The notes: a model not told the origin generated them from the sequence alone. A stretch of DNA of 64,000 bases from Roseovarius halotolerans (GCF_900172255.1 NZ_FWFU01000004.1:248001-312000), one strand, 5' to 3'; positions 33,803 through 42,402 are shown, counted from the stretch's first letter. Translations and numbers: made by a program.

Positions 33803-35902
33803 ATGAAGGACTGCAACGGGCGCGACGCCCTCGACTGCCTGCTCTCACCTAGATCCATCGCCATCGTCGGCGTCTCAAGCGACTTCAACAAGCTCAATGG
33901 CCGGGTGATGAAATTCCTGCTGGAAAAGGGCTACAACGGTAAGATCTTCCCCGTGAACCCGAAATACGAGGAGGTCGGCGGCCACCGTTGCTTCGCCGCG
34001 ATCGGCGATATCGGCGAGGCCCCCGAACTTGCCGTCATCTCCGTTCCGGCAAAGGTCGTTCCCGAGCAGCTCGAAGCCGCCGGCAAGGCCGGTGTCCGTG
34101 CGGTCATTGTCTTCAGCTCGGGCTTCGGCGAAATGGGCGAGGAAGGCCTCGAAAAAGAGCGGCAGGTGGTCGAAATCGCAAGGCGCCACGGAATGCGGCT
34201 CTGCGGTCCGAACACGCTGGGGGTGATCAACGCGTTCGAGGGGGCCTTCGCCACCTTCACGCAATACGGCATGGGCAGCACCAATCCGGGCCCGGTCGGC
34301 TTTGTCACGCAGTCGGGCGCATTCGGCACCGCCATCGCGGCACTGGCGCGCAAGCGCGGGCTTGGCCTTGGCTACTTCGCGAATACCGGGAACGAGACCG
34401 ACGTGACCTTCGCGGATTGCCTCGGCCGTATCGTCGAAGACCCGCGCATCACCACGCTCGCGGGCTATATCGAGGGAATCACCGACGGCCCCGGCTTCGT
34501 TTCGGTCGCACGCCGCGCGATGGAACTGGGCAAACCGCTGGTTGTCACGAAGGTCGGGCGCACCGCATCCGGCGCACGGGCCGCATCATCCCATACCGGG
34601 GCACTTGCCGGCGAAGACGCGGTTTTCGACGGCATCGCGCGCCAGCACGGCGTGATCCGCGCCCGCAACGAGGAACACATGCTCGACATCGTGGACATGT
34701 CCACGACCACCGCCTGCCCGGCGGGTCGCGGCGTCGGTATCGTCACCCAGTCCGGCGGCGCGGGTGTCCTGATGAGCGACCGCGCCGAAGAGGTCGGCCT
34801 GAACGTGCCGCAACTCTCCGAAGAAACGGTTGCGCGCCTGCGCGATATCCTGCCCGCCTTCGGCGCCGCCGGGAACCCGGTGGATGTCACGGCGCAATTC
34901 ATCGCCGATCCTTCGATGCTCAAGGAAAGCGTGAAGGCGGTGCTGGACGATCCCAATGTGCATGTGGCCGCCGTCTGGTTGCAGCTCATGGATGGCTTCG
35001 TCGACACCCTCACCCGGACATTCCGCGAACTGAAGGAAGAGACCGACAAGCCCTTCGTGGTCTCCTGGGTCGCCGCACCCGAAGAAGGCCTGCGCGCGCT
35101 GCGCGAACTCGGCATCTGCGCCCTGCGCGGGGCCGAGCCGACCATCGATGCAATCGCGGCGCTGGTCGACTGGGAAGAGGCCCGACAGGCCCGCCTCGCC
35201 GATACAGCCGCACCATCCGATCCCCCCGCCCTGCCCGCGCCCGGCCCCGGCTTCGTCCCCACTGAGAAATCCGTCAGCCTTCTTCATGATGCCGGCGTGC
35301 CGGTGGCCCGTGTAGGGCTTGCAACCACATGCGAGCAGGCGATCGAACATGCCGAGCGGATCGGCTGGCCCGTCGCGCTCAAGATCGAGTCGCCGGACAT
35401 CCTCCACAAGACCGAGATCGGCGGCGTCGAGATCGGGCTCAAGGATGCCGAAAGCCTGCGCGCCGCCTACGAACGCATCACCGGACGCGCGGCCAAGGCC
35501 GCGCCCCAGGCCCGTATCGACGGTGTCATCGTTCAGGAAATGGGCAGCGGCACGGTCGAAATGGTGATCGGCCTGCGCCGGGATCCCGGCTTCGGTCCCG
35601 TCGTCATGGTGGGCATGGGCGGCATCCTGATCGAGGTGCAAAAGGACGTGGTCTTCAACCGCGCCCCCGTCACCGAGGCCGAGGCGTCGCGGATGCTCGA
35701 CAAGCTGAAAGGGAAGGTGATGCTCGATGGCGTGCGTGGCGCACCGCCCGTCGACCGCGCGGCGCTCTGCCGGATGATCAGCGCCGTGTCGCGCTTTGGG
35801 GCCGCATCGGCAGACTGGCTTGAAGAGCTGGACCTGAACCCGGTCCTGGCCGGGCCAGACGGCGTGATCGCCGTGGATTGCCTGCTTATCTCAGAGAACT
35901 GA
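33803..35902 (+). CDS. Acyl-CoA synthetase (ADP-forming), single-chain
   Basis: Activates a carboxylic acid with ATP and CoA, giving ADP and phosphate. 699 aa: CoA-binding domain (about 10-135), succinyl-CoA-ligase-like domains with phosphohistidine His264 in ASSHTGALAGED, and a C-terminal ATP-grasp domain (about 480-699) with GWPVALKIESPDILHKTEIGG split across its first strands. Alpha and beta parts are fused in one chain. The specific acid is unknown. Last gene of the operon, followed by a hairpin. Confidence 0.9.
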   Translation: MKDCNGRDALDCLLSPRSIAIVGVSSDFNKLNGRVMKFLLEKGYNGKIFPVNPKYEEVGGHRCFAAIGDIGEAPELAVISVPAKVVPEQLEAAGKAGVRAVIVFSSGFGEMGEEGLEKERQVVEIARRHGMRLCGPNTLGVINAFEGAFATFTQYGMGSTNPGPVGFVTQSGAFGTAIAALARKRGLGLGYFANTGNETDVTFADCLGRIVEDPRITTLAGYIEGITDGPGFVSVARRAMELGKPLVVTKVGRTASGARAASSHTGALAGEDAVFDGIARQHGVIRARNEEHMLDIVDMSTTTACPAGRGVGIVTQSGGAGVLMSDRAEEVGLNVPQLSEETVARLRDILPAFGAAGNPVDVTAQFIADPSMLKESVKAVLDDPNVHVAAVWLQLMDGFVDTLTRTFRELKEETDKPFVVSWVAAPEEGLRALRELGICALRGAEPTIDAIAALVDWEEARQARLADTAAPSDPPALPAPGPGFVPTEKSVSLLHDAGVPVARVGLATTCEQAIEHAERIGWPVALKIESPDILHKTEIGGVEIGLKDAESLRAAYERITGRAAKAAPQARIDGVIVQEMGSGTVEMVIGLRRDPGFGPVVMVGMGGILIEVQKDVVFNRAPVTEAEASRMLDKLKGKVMLDGVRGAPPVDRAALCRMISAVSRFGAASADWLEELDLNPVLAGPDGVIAVDCLLISEN

Positions 35903-35918
35903 GCCGCCAAATGCACGT

Positions 35919-35942
35919 GCCGCCCGGATAAATCCGGGCGGC
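35919..35942. terminator. Hairpin between convergent operon end and metallophosphoesterase gene
   Basis: GCCGCCCGGA (35919-35928) pairs perfectly with TCCGGGCGGC (35933-35942) across a TAAA loop. It lies between two convergent genes. No T-run on either side, so termination would be weak or Rho-assisted. Confidence 0.6.
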
Positions 35943-35953
35943 CCGATCAGAAA

Positions 35954-37921
35954 TCAGCCCGCGCCGGACCCGATCCGCAGGATCAATTCGGTTTGCGGGG
36001 TATCGCCCGGCGCCGCGCGCAAGCCGCTACGCGGGCAGATCCAATCGCCATCCGAAGCCTCGCACGCCTCTCCCACCCAAAGACGCTGCCCCGCCTTTTC
36101 AAGAACCGGGCTGTCACCGGATGCAGCCGTCCAGCCGCCCTCGACGGTTTCCAGCGCAATAGCCGAGATCAGCTCCCCGGCCAGCCTCGGATTGAACCGG
36201 CGATCGACCAGGCCGGTGCGCGTGAAATACCCGCGATCGGCATCGTCCATCGTGTCGAGGACGACATCGATGCCAAAACCAATCCCCGCCAAGGTCGTTT
36301 CCGCGAAGCGTTTCGCATTCTCGACCGGGTCATTGAATTCTTCCGCCGGGCTGGCCTCGGTGGATTTCGCGTAAAGCACCGGCGCGCAGCCTGTCTGCGC
36401 CGCAAAGCCGGAAAGGCTGCGGGCCGTTGACCAGGACGAGACGCTGCGCGCAATGGTGAACTGCGCACCATCGATCAGATCGGGATGCTGGCGCATGAAG
36501 GCGTCAAGCTCGTCACTCTCGGCCAGCGTGAAACCGTGGCTGATCAAGTGATTGAAACGCGCTCCGGTATGCTTGGCGCCGTCCTTGCGATTGACCCTCG
36601 AAAGGATGATCCGCAGATCGGCCTCGGCCTTCAGTGCCAGGATATCCTTCGCAAGTTCGTCGGCCTCTTCCCAGTTCAGGACCAGTTCAAGGCGGTCCAA
36701 CAGGCCGCCATGCCGGACCAGAAGCGCCCTTTCGGCCTCATCCGGCATTCCGTAAAGGTAGACTTGGAATAGATGGCCAAGCCCCACCATGATCTCCATG
36801 CGGCGGCGGATGCGCGGATCAGCCAGGTCCTGAATCGGAACCCGCAGACCCTTGAGCCCCATTTCCCACATCGCCATCAACGGGTAATCGTTGCGCGCCC
36901 GCTTGCGGCGAAACTCGTCGACGGCACCGGACGGGGCAACCACCAGTTCCTCGGCCCAGGCGTGGCGCATATCCACGAAAGCATGGCTCAGACCGCCCGT
37001 CTTGACATGCGGGCGCGGCGCGACCGGCCTGGCCGCCCCGCCCTTCGGCGCAAGCGTCGCGCCATAGCTGCGATGATACTTCGCGACATGCCCGTTCTCG
37101 CGGATTTCCAATGTCAGGAAACCCAGCTTCGCGGCATCGTTGCGCCCCTTCTGATCGCCGCCATCTATTCGGTACATCTCTGAATAATCGTGACGCACGA
37201 AACAGGTGGACGGGGTGATGTAATATGCCGTTTCCCCGATCTCGTCATACCAGAAATTATGGACATGCGCACTGAACAGGGCCTCTGGCTTGTATGTCCG
37301 GATGAGGTCCAGGAACCAGCTGCGCGCAGGTTCCTCGATATTGTCATAGCTGCCGGGTTCATCGGGGTCGCTGATATAGGGCGGGTAATGGCTGAAGACG
37401 AAGATCCGCTCGCCCTGGTGCTTCGCCAGGTAACCTTCAAGCCACGCGGCCTGCTCGGCCTCGGCTGGATCGCCTGAGTTCATCAAAGGCGCGTTGACGA
37501 TCACGAAATGGCAGCCATTGCTGACGACCGCATAATAGTCCTTACCGAAATGCTTGCGATAAAGCGCGATGAAGTCGCTGTTCACCATGCCTGCGGGCAT
37601 CCATTTCACGGGTTTGTCCCCGATGTCGTGATTCCCCGGCACCAGGTGGATCGGCGCCTTCAGATCTGCGGCAATCGCATGGAAATTATCCGCCGCCGGC
37701 CCGTAACTCTCGAGTTCCGGCACGGGGTTCACCATGTCGCCCAGATGAATCGTCAATTCCGGCGCGATCTGGTTGACCTGCGAGAAGACATGCCGCGCCC
37801 GCGGGTTCGCCTCCGCGTTGGCCGGGTAAGGCGAGGCCGAGAAATCCTCTTTTTCATTCACATGCGTGTCCGAGACGATCGCAACTTTGAACAGGATCTC
37901 GCCGAGCGGGTTTTTGGTCAT
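35954..37921 (-). CDS. Metallophosphoesterase with large C-terminal domain of unknown function
   Basis: 655 aa. The N-terminal calcineurin-like domain (residues 10-265) has Asp18 and His20 (SDTH), Asp62 (LGD), Asn97-His98 (GNHD), then FSHYPPYI and SAHVHNF, a complete two-metal site. Residues about 350-640 form a second part with alternating hydrophobic strands and helices that may be a TIM-like barrel; it includes DRLELVLNW, FTIARSVSSW and TGLVDRRFNPR. I do not recognise that part. No signal peptide. Convergent with the catabolic operon; whether it belongs to it is unclear. Confidence 0.78.
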   Translation of the reverse strand: MTKNPLGEILFKVAIVSDTHVNEKEDFSASPYPANAEANPRARHVFSQVNQIAPELTIHLGDMVNPVPELESYGPAADNFHAIAADLKAPIHLVPGNHDIGDKPVKWMPAGMVNSDFIALYRKHFGKDYYAVVSNGCHFVIVNAPLMNSGDPAEAEQAAWLEGYLAKHQGERIFVFSHYPPYISDPDEPGSYDNIEEPARSWFLDLIRTYKPEALFSAHVHNFWYDEIGETAYYITPSTCFVRHDYSEMYRIDGGDQKGRNDAAKLGFLTLEIRENGHVAKYHRSYGATLAPKGGAARPVAPRPHVKTGGLSHAFVDMRHAWAEELVVAPSGAVDEFRRKRARNDYPLMAMWEMGLKGLRVPIQDLADPRIRRRMEIMVGLGHLFQVYLYGMPDEAERALLVRHGGLLDRLELVLNWEEADELAKDILALKAEADLRIILSRVNRKDGAKHTGARFNHLISHGFTLAESDELDAFMRQHPDLIDGAQFTIARSVSSWSTARSLSGFAAQTGCAPVLYAKSTEASPAEEFNDPVENAKRFAETTLAGIGFGIDVVLDTMDDADRGYFTRTGLVDRRFNPRLAGELISAIALETVEGGWTAASGDSPVLEKAGQRLWVGEACEASDGDWICPRSGLRAAPGDTPQTELILRIGSGAG

Positions 37922-38030
37922 ATTGCTTCTGCCTGAAAATTGAATTCAGAACTCAGTTATCACAATATTAGCATGATAGAAAGAATTGATCCGCCCATCC
38001 ACGATGCGCCCGCCCCCTCAACCAGGCGCG

Positions 38031-38108
38031 ATGCCGGCCCGGACACCGACGCGATACCGACGTGATACAGACGCCATGCCGAAGGCGTTTTTCCATGTTA
38101 ATCAGTTT
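38031..38108. repeat. Intergenic repeat, GATACCGACGTGAT family (copy 2)
   Basis: Contains CCGACGCGATACCGACGTGA in a run matching copy 3 (40428-40497), then ATACAGACGCCATGCCGAA and a T-rich tail. Unlike the other two copies it lies between divergent genes. Confidence 0.7.
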
Positions 38109-38133
38109 GTTGAGCAGATTCGCTGCTCAACAT
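38109..38133. other. Perfect 10-bp hairpin downstream of the repeat
   Basis: TGTTGAGCAG (38109-38118) and CTGCTCAACA (38124-38133) around the loop ATTCG. It is 220 bases upstream of the acyltransferase start. Only TTTC follows, so a terminator role is weakly supported. Confidence 0.5.
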
Positions 38134-38355
38134 TTCGGCTTGCCCCCAAACCGCACCCCCACAAACCCCGCCCCAGGTCGCTCAGGCGAAACCCGCATTC
38201 GGGGCGCCATTCTGCTGAACAGCATTTACAGACCCACGCGAATTTCCTAGATCCAGCGAGCACTCGAAGATCGCTGCCGCCCTTGACGCGGCTTCGCTGC
38301 CCCGCTCAATCGCGACAGTCGACGTCGCTCCAAACCACATAGCGACGCATGTAAC

Positions 38356-40311
38356 ATGACGAGTTCAAGCCTTTACCGCCCCGAAGTCGACGGCCTTCGG
38401 ACAATCGCTGTCCTCAGCGTCATCCTCTTCCATGCCGATTTCGTTCTGTTCGACCATTCGCTTTTGCCGGGCGGCTTCATCGGGGTGGACGTGTTCTTCG
38501 TGATCTCCGGCTACCTCATCTCACGCCTGATCATGAACGATCTCGACCGTGGCCGCTTCTCGTTTGCGGATTTCTATGAAAGACGCATCCGCCGCATCCT
38601 CCCGGTGCTTCTGCTTGTCCTTCTCGCTTCGACGCCCTTCGCCTATTTCTGGCTGATGCCGCGCGCGACCGAGGAATTCGGCCTGTCGGTCCTGACCTCA
38701 ATCTTCTTCAGCTCGAACATCCTGTTCTGGTCGCAGGATCCCTACTGGGCGGTCGAAAGCAGCCTGAAACCCCTGCTGCATACATGGTCCCTTGCCGTGG
38801 AAGAGCAGTTCTATCTCGTCACGCCCTTCCTTCTGATCGTGCTGCACAAACGCGATTCACGTATCGTGCTCGCCATTCTCGCCCTGCTTTTCGCCGCCTC
38901 TCTGGCGCTTGCTCATGTGACCGCGCGCAGCCATCCCAGCTTTGCCTTCTACATGCTGCCCACACGGTTCTGGGAAATGCTCGCAGGCGTGATCCTCGCC
39001 GTGGCTGAACGCAATACTGGCCGCGCCACGCATGGTGCGCTTGCCCGGATCATGCCGTCCCTCGGAATCGCGATGATCCTGCTCAGCTGCGTGGTCTTCG
39101 ATGAAGCCACCCGCCATCCCTCGCTGCTCACCCTTCTGCCTGTGGTCGGCACCATGCTGGTGATCCGCTTCGGCTCGTCGCAGGACGCAGGCTCCCGCCT
39201 CCTGTCCAGCAAGGTGTTCGTCGGGATCGGCCTCATCTCCTATGGGCTTTATGTCTGGCACTTCCCGATCTTCGTCTTCGGCGAGATCATCGCCGAAGGT
39301 GCCTCCAACGCGCGGCGGCTGAGCTGGGTTGTTCTGACATTCGTGCTGGCCACAGCCTCGTATTTCCTTGTGGAAACGCCGCTGCGCCGCCGCCAATCAC
39401 TGTCCTTCGGCAAGGCCGCGGGCATAATGACCGCACTGGCCCTGCCATCCTTGGCGCTGGCCGTCCTGGCCATGTCGACCAATGGGCTCAATGCACGGTT
39501 TCAAAAGGTCTATGCGCTCTATGGCGATGCGGAAATCGACAATACGCTGCTGCAGGCGGAAAGCCGGGTGGCCCTGGCCCGACCCCGTAACTGGACTAGC
39601 CCCGACCGCACCCGTATCCTGATCACCGGCGACAGTCACTCGATGGATACTTACAGCATGATCGTCCAGCATGCTGAAAGCTATCCGGACATGACATTCC
39701 TCCGGCGGCCTTTCACGGTCACGCCATCCGACAACAGCTGTTTTCTGGACGATCACGCCAAAGCGGCGCGCCTGTTCCGAAGCGCTGAATACGAAACCGC
39801 TGAAATCGTGCTGATCTCCGAGAGGTTCCGTGTCATCAAAGCTCAGCTCGACTGCCTTGAAAGATACATCCAGCGGCTCAAGGCGGACGGCAAAGACGTG
39901 GTGCTGGCCTCCCTTGGCAATCTCTACGGATTCCCTAAGATCGATTTGGACGGCTCTGACCATTTCCTGAAACTGCATCTGCGCGAGACATACCTGACGG
40001 CGGCTGATGAATATTTCCTCGAGGGCGGGACACCACAGACGCTCCCGACCTACGAGCGCCGGTATTTCGATCTGCTCTGGGAGGAAATGATCACACCCGT
40101 GAATGCCGCTCTGACGGAAATCGCCGCGCGCCACGACATCCGCTTCCTTGCGAAGCAGGATTATCAATGCGACGCCGAGGCCCGCCGTTGCCCGCTCATC
40201 ACACCCGAAGGGCGCAAGATCTATTACGACAACAACCACCTCACAGTCGCCGGCGCGCACTACCTTGGCGGAATCGCCGCCAAGATGGGCTGGCTCGATA
40301 TCAAGGACTGA
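38356..40311 (+). CDS. OafA-type acyltransferase with C-terminal SGNH domain
   Basis: 651 aa. Residues 5-360 form an acyltransferase-3 membrane domain with about ten segments, starting YRPEVDGLRTIAVLSVILFH (the conserved His closes this run), with the family's FFVISGYLISRLI and WSLAVEEQFYL blocks. The C-terminal part (about 410-650) is an SGNH hydrolase-like domain: ITGDSHSMD with the likely Ser, and DNNHLTVAGAHYL with the His near the end. Such proteins O-acetylate LPS O-antigen or other surface glycans across the inner membrane. Monocistronic. Confidence 0.92.
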   Translation: MTSSSLYRPEVDGLRTIAVLSVILFHADFVLFDHSLLPGGFIGVDVFFVISGYLISRLIMNDLDRGRFSFADFYERRIRRILPVLLLVLLASTPFAYFWLMPRATEEFGLSVLTSIFFSSNILFWSQDPYWAVESSLKPLLHTWSLAVEEQFYLVTPFLLIVLHKRDSRIVLAILALLFAASLALAHVTARSHPSFAFYMLPTRFWEMLAGVILAVAERNTGRATHGALARIMPSLGIAMILLSCVVFDEATRHPSLLTLLPVVGTMLVIRFGSSQDAGSRLLSSKVFVGIGLISYGLYVWHFPIFVFGEIIAEGASNARRLSWVVLTFVLATASYFLVETPLRRRQSLSFGKAAGIMTALALPSLALAVLAMSTNGLNARFQKVYALYGDAEIDNTLLQAESRVALARPRNWTSPDRTRILITGDSHSMDTYSMIVQHAESYPDMTFLRRPFTVTPSDNSCFLDDHAKAARLFRSAEYETAEIVLISERFRVIKAQLDCLERYIQRLKADGKDVVLASLGNLYGFPKIDLDGSDHFLKLHLRETYLTAADEYFLEGGTPQTLPTYERRYFDLLWEEMITPVNAALTEIAARHDIRFLAKQDYQCDAEARRCPLITPEGRKIYYDNNHLTVAGAHYLGGIAAKMGWLDIKD

Positions 40312-40354
40312 GCCGGTCCAGGACAACCCCGGCCGATTACCCGGATGAAACTGA

Positions 40355-40390
40355 GGCTTCATCTTGCCCGAAATACTCCCGCCGGAGGCA
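40355..40390. repeat. CTTCATCTTGCCC repeat (copy 2)
   Basis: Reads GGCTTCATCTTGCCCGAAAT and continues ACTCCCGCCGGAGGCA. Nearly identical to 62683-62718; the core is shared with 8490. Lies just after the acyltransferase stop. Confidence 0.7.
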
Positions 40391-40427
40391 CCCGACCACC
40401 CGGCTGGCCCGGCACATCGCCGCCCGC

Positions 40428-40497
40428 AATACCGACGCGATACCGACGTGATGCAGATGCGATACCGAAATCTGTTTTTGTTTCTTTACAGTGGCTT
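40428..40497. repeat. Intergenic repeat, GATACCGACGTGAT family (copy 3)
   Basis: Includes ACCGACGCGATACCGACGTG, then ATGCAGATGCGATACCGAAA and a T-rich tail (CTGTTTTTGTTTCTTTAC). Lies between the convergent acyltransferase and pseudouridine synthase genes. Confidence 0.7.
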
Positions 40498-40512
40498 ACG
40501 CTGAGCTGCCGT

Positions 40513-41160
40513 TCAAAACGGCGGTTTGGCCCGAAACCGCATCCCCGCACCCCCATCCGGATGGCGCAGGCGTAACTCCTCGGAATGCAGCATCAAACGC
40601 GGATGTTGAGCCGCCAAGCCCGTGGCGTAAAGCGGATCGCCCAGGATGGGATGCCCCATCGCCAGCATATGCACCCGCAACTGATGGCTGCGCCCGGTGC
40701 GCGGCATCAGGCGAACGCGGCTTTCGTCCGCGTTCTGGCGCAGGACCCGCCAGTCGGTCACCGCTTCGCGGCCGGTCTCGTGGCAGACTTTTTGGCGCGG
40801 GCGGTTCGGCCAATCGACTATGAGCGGCAGGTCCACAATGCCGGACTTGGGCGAAAGCTTCCCCCAAACCCTTGCGATATATGTCTTTTTTACCTGGCGC
40901 TTTTCGAATTGCAGCCCCAGGTGTCGTTGTGCATGCGGGCTGAGGCCAAATACCATCACGCCCGATGTGTCCCGGTCCAGCCGATGCACCAACAACGCGG
41001 TCGGGAACGCCTCCTGCGCGCGCGCCAGCAGACAATCGGCCAGATGCGCGCCCTTGCCCGGCACGCTCAACAGGCCGGCGGGCTTGTTGAGCACAAGGAT
41101 CTCATGGTCCTCGTGCAGTACCTCCAGAGGGTCCTGCGGCGGGTTGTATTCGCTCTCCAT
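40513..41160 (-). CDS. RluA family pseudouridine synthase
   Basis: Isomerises uridine to pseudouridine in rRNA or tRNA. 215 aa with the motif HRLDRDTSG at 59-67, where Asp62 is the catalytic residue, and the RTGRSHQLRVHM block near 160-171. No S4 domain, as in RluA itself, which modifies 23S U746 and tRNA U32; which site this enzyme uses cannot be decided here. The ATG at 41160 gives MESEYNPPQ; the open frame further upstream is not conserved. Confidence 0.9.
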   Translation of the reverse strand: MESEYNPPQDPLEVLHEDHEILVLNKPAGLLSVPGKGAHLADCLLARAQEAFPTALLVHRLDRDTSGVMVFGLSPHAQRHLGLQFEKRQVKKTYIARVWGKLSPKSGIVDLPLIVDWPNRPRQKVCHETGREAVTDWRVLRQNADESRVRLMPRTGRSHQLRVHMLAMGHPILGDPLYATGLAAQHPRLMLHSEELRLRHPDGGAGMRFRAKPPF

Positions 41161-41240
41161 GCGCCGCCCATTACACCAGCACCGCGCCCGGTGCCACACC
41201 CCTCTGGCGCGGCAGCGCACGCTGTGGCAAGACATCGGTC

Positions 41241-41696
41241 ATGCGCATTGATTATGACAGCACACTGAAAACCATCGCTTCGCTGACCAGCGACGAAACC
41301 GACGTCATTTCCCTGATGGCGACAGTCGTTTGCGAATTGCATCACGCAGATGACCGCTTCGACTGGACGGGTTTTTATCGCGTCACCGAGCCGGGGATGC
41401 TCAGGATCGGCCCCTACCAGGGCACGCATGGCTGTCTGGTGATCCCGTTTTCGCGCGGGGTCTGCGGTGCGGCGGCCAGTAGCGGCACGGTGCAGCTTGT
41501 CGATGATGTCGATGCCTTTCCGGGCCATATCGCCTGCGCCAGTTCGACCCGCTCCGAGATCGTCTTGCCGGTCTGTGATGCGGAACGGCAGCTGATCGCG
41601 GTGCTCGATATTGACAGCGACCAGCCCGCCGCCTTCGATCAGTCCGACGCGACGGGGCTTGCGCGGATATTGAATGATGTTTTCTGCAGATCGTAA
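41241..41696 (+). CDS. Free methionine-(R)-sulfoxide reductase (GAF domain)
   Basis: A 151-aa single GAF-domain protein. It carries all three redox cysteines of the fRMsr/YebR family: Cys65 (HGCLVIPF), Cys75 (GVCG) and Cys99 (GHIACA). Their spacing (10 and 24) equals that of E. coli Cys84, Cys94 and Cys118. FPGHIACASSTRSEIVLPV is a clear family signature. It reduces free Met-R-sulfoxide, likely with thioredoxin, in the cytosol. Divergent from the pseudouridine synthase gene. Confidence 0.92.
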   Translation: MRIDYDSTLKTIASLTSDETDVISLMATVVCELHHADDRFDWTGFYRVTEPGMLRIGPYQGTHGCLVIPFSRGVCGAAASSGTVQLVDDVDAFPGHIACASSTRSEIVLPVCDAERQLIAVLDIDSDQPAAFDQSDATGLARILNDVFCRS

Positions 41697-41766
41697 GATT
41701 TTGAAATAGTTCAGTAATTATTCCAGCCAGCGAGCGCCCCACAACTCAAGTGAAATTTTGTTTGAT

Positions 41767-41815
41767 TTTTTCACGGAATCATCCCACCGTGAAATTGTAG
41801 CCAAAATTTTCACGG
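41767..41815. promoter_or_regulatory. Candidate operator of the XRE-cupin regulator (TTTCACGG half-sites)
   Basis: TTTCACGG (41769-41776) and CCGTGAAA (41787-41794) form a perfect inverted repeat with a 10-base spacer; a third TTTCACGG lies at 41808-41815. A partial fourth copy, GTGAAATTTTG, begins at 41750. They lie directly upstream of the regulator gene, fitting autoregulation. Confidence 0.6.
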
Positions 41816-41829
41816 GGACGCGCGCAGCG

Positions 41830-42402
41830 ATGCACCAATCCAATCCCGACCGCCCCCCGACGCTTGGCGCCGACCTGCGCACCCTGCGCAAGGCACGTGG
41901 CCTGACCCTGTCGGAGATGGCCGAGCAGCTCGATCGCTCGGTCGGTTGGCTCAGCCAGGTGGAGCGCGACCTTTCGGACCCCTCCATCACAGATTTGCGC
42001 CATATCGCCGCCGCGCTTGGCGTTCCCGTCTCGATGCTGTTCGGCCAGCCCACTGCCCCGGCGCATGAGGCCGGCCATGTGGTGCGCCAGGGCGCGCGCC
42101 GGCGGATCGGTTCGGGCGCCGCTGGGCTGATCGAAGAGCTGCTCTCGCCCGACCTCACCGACGATTTCGAGATGGTCCACTGCACCTTCGAACCCCATAG
42201 CCGCATTGGCGAAACCGTCACCCGCCCCACGCAGGAGGTGGGCTATCTTCTGTCCGGCAAGCTAGACCTCGAGATCGGCAACGACACCTTCACCATCCAT
42301 CCGGGCGACAGCTTCCGCATCCGCGAAGAGCCCTTTGCCTGGATCAACCCCTATGACGAACCGGCCGTGGCGATCTGGGCGATCGCCCCGCCGGTCTATT
42401 GA
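41830..42402 (+). CDS. XRE-type HTH regulator with C-terminal cupin domain
   Basis: A 190-aa transcription factor. HTH_3 domain at about 14-70 (TLRKARGLTLSEMAEQLDRS, then VGWLSQVERD), cupin-2 effector domain at about 115-185 (EEVGYLLSGKLDLEIG-like and HPGDSFRI). Members of this PuuR-like group usually control genes for amine or amino acid use. Start at 41830 from family length; the frame is open 24 codons upstream but through the operator region. First gene of a run that continues to 48836. Confidence 0.9.
   Translation: MHQSNPDRPPTLGADLRTLRKARGLTLSEMAEQLDRSVGWLSQVERDLSDPSITDLRHIAAALGVPVSMLFGQPTAPAHEAGHVVRQGARRRIGSGAAGLIEELLSPDLTDDFEMVHCTFEPHSRIGETVTRPTQEVGYLLSGKLDLEIGNDTFTIHPGDSFRIREEPFAWINPYDEPAVAIWAIAPPVY

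Larger units (their letters stand above)
37922..38355. other. Gene-free region between divergent metallophosphoesterase and acyltransferase genes
   Basis: 434 bases. The first 60 are AT-rich and probably hold the promoter of the metallophosphoesterase gene. A GATACCGACGTGAT repeat follows, then a perfect 10-bp hairpin at 38109-38133 and GC-rich sequence without coding character. I find no RNA gene in it. Confidence 0.6.

Noticed and set aside
40428..40497. CRISPR array suggested by repeated GATACCGACG units
   Set aside because: Only two or three units of about 10-16 bases without spacers of constant length, and no cas genes in the window.
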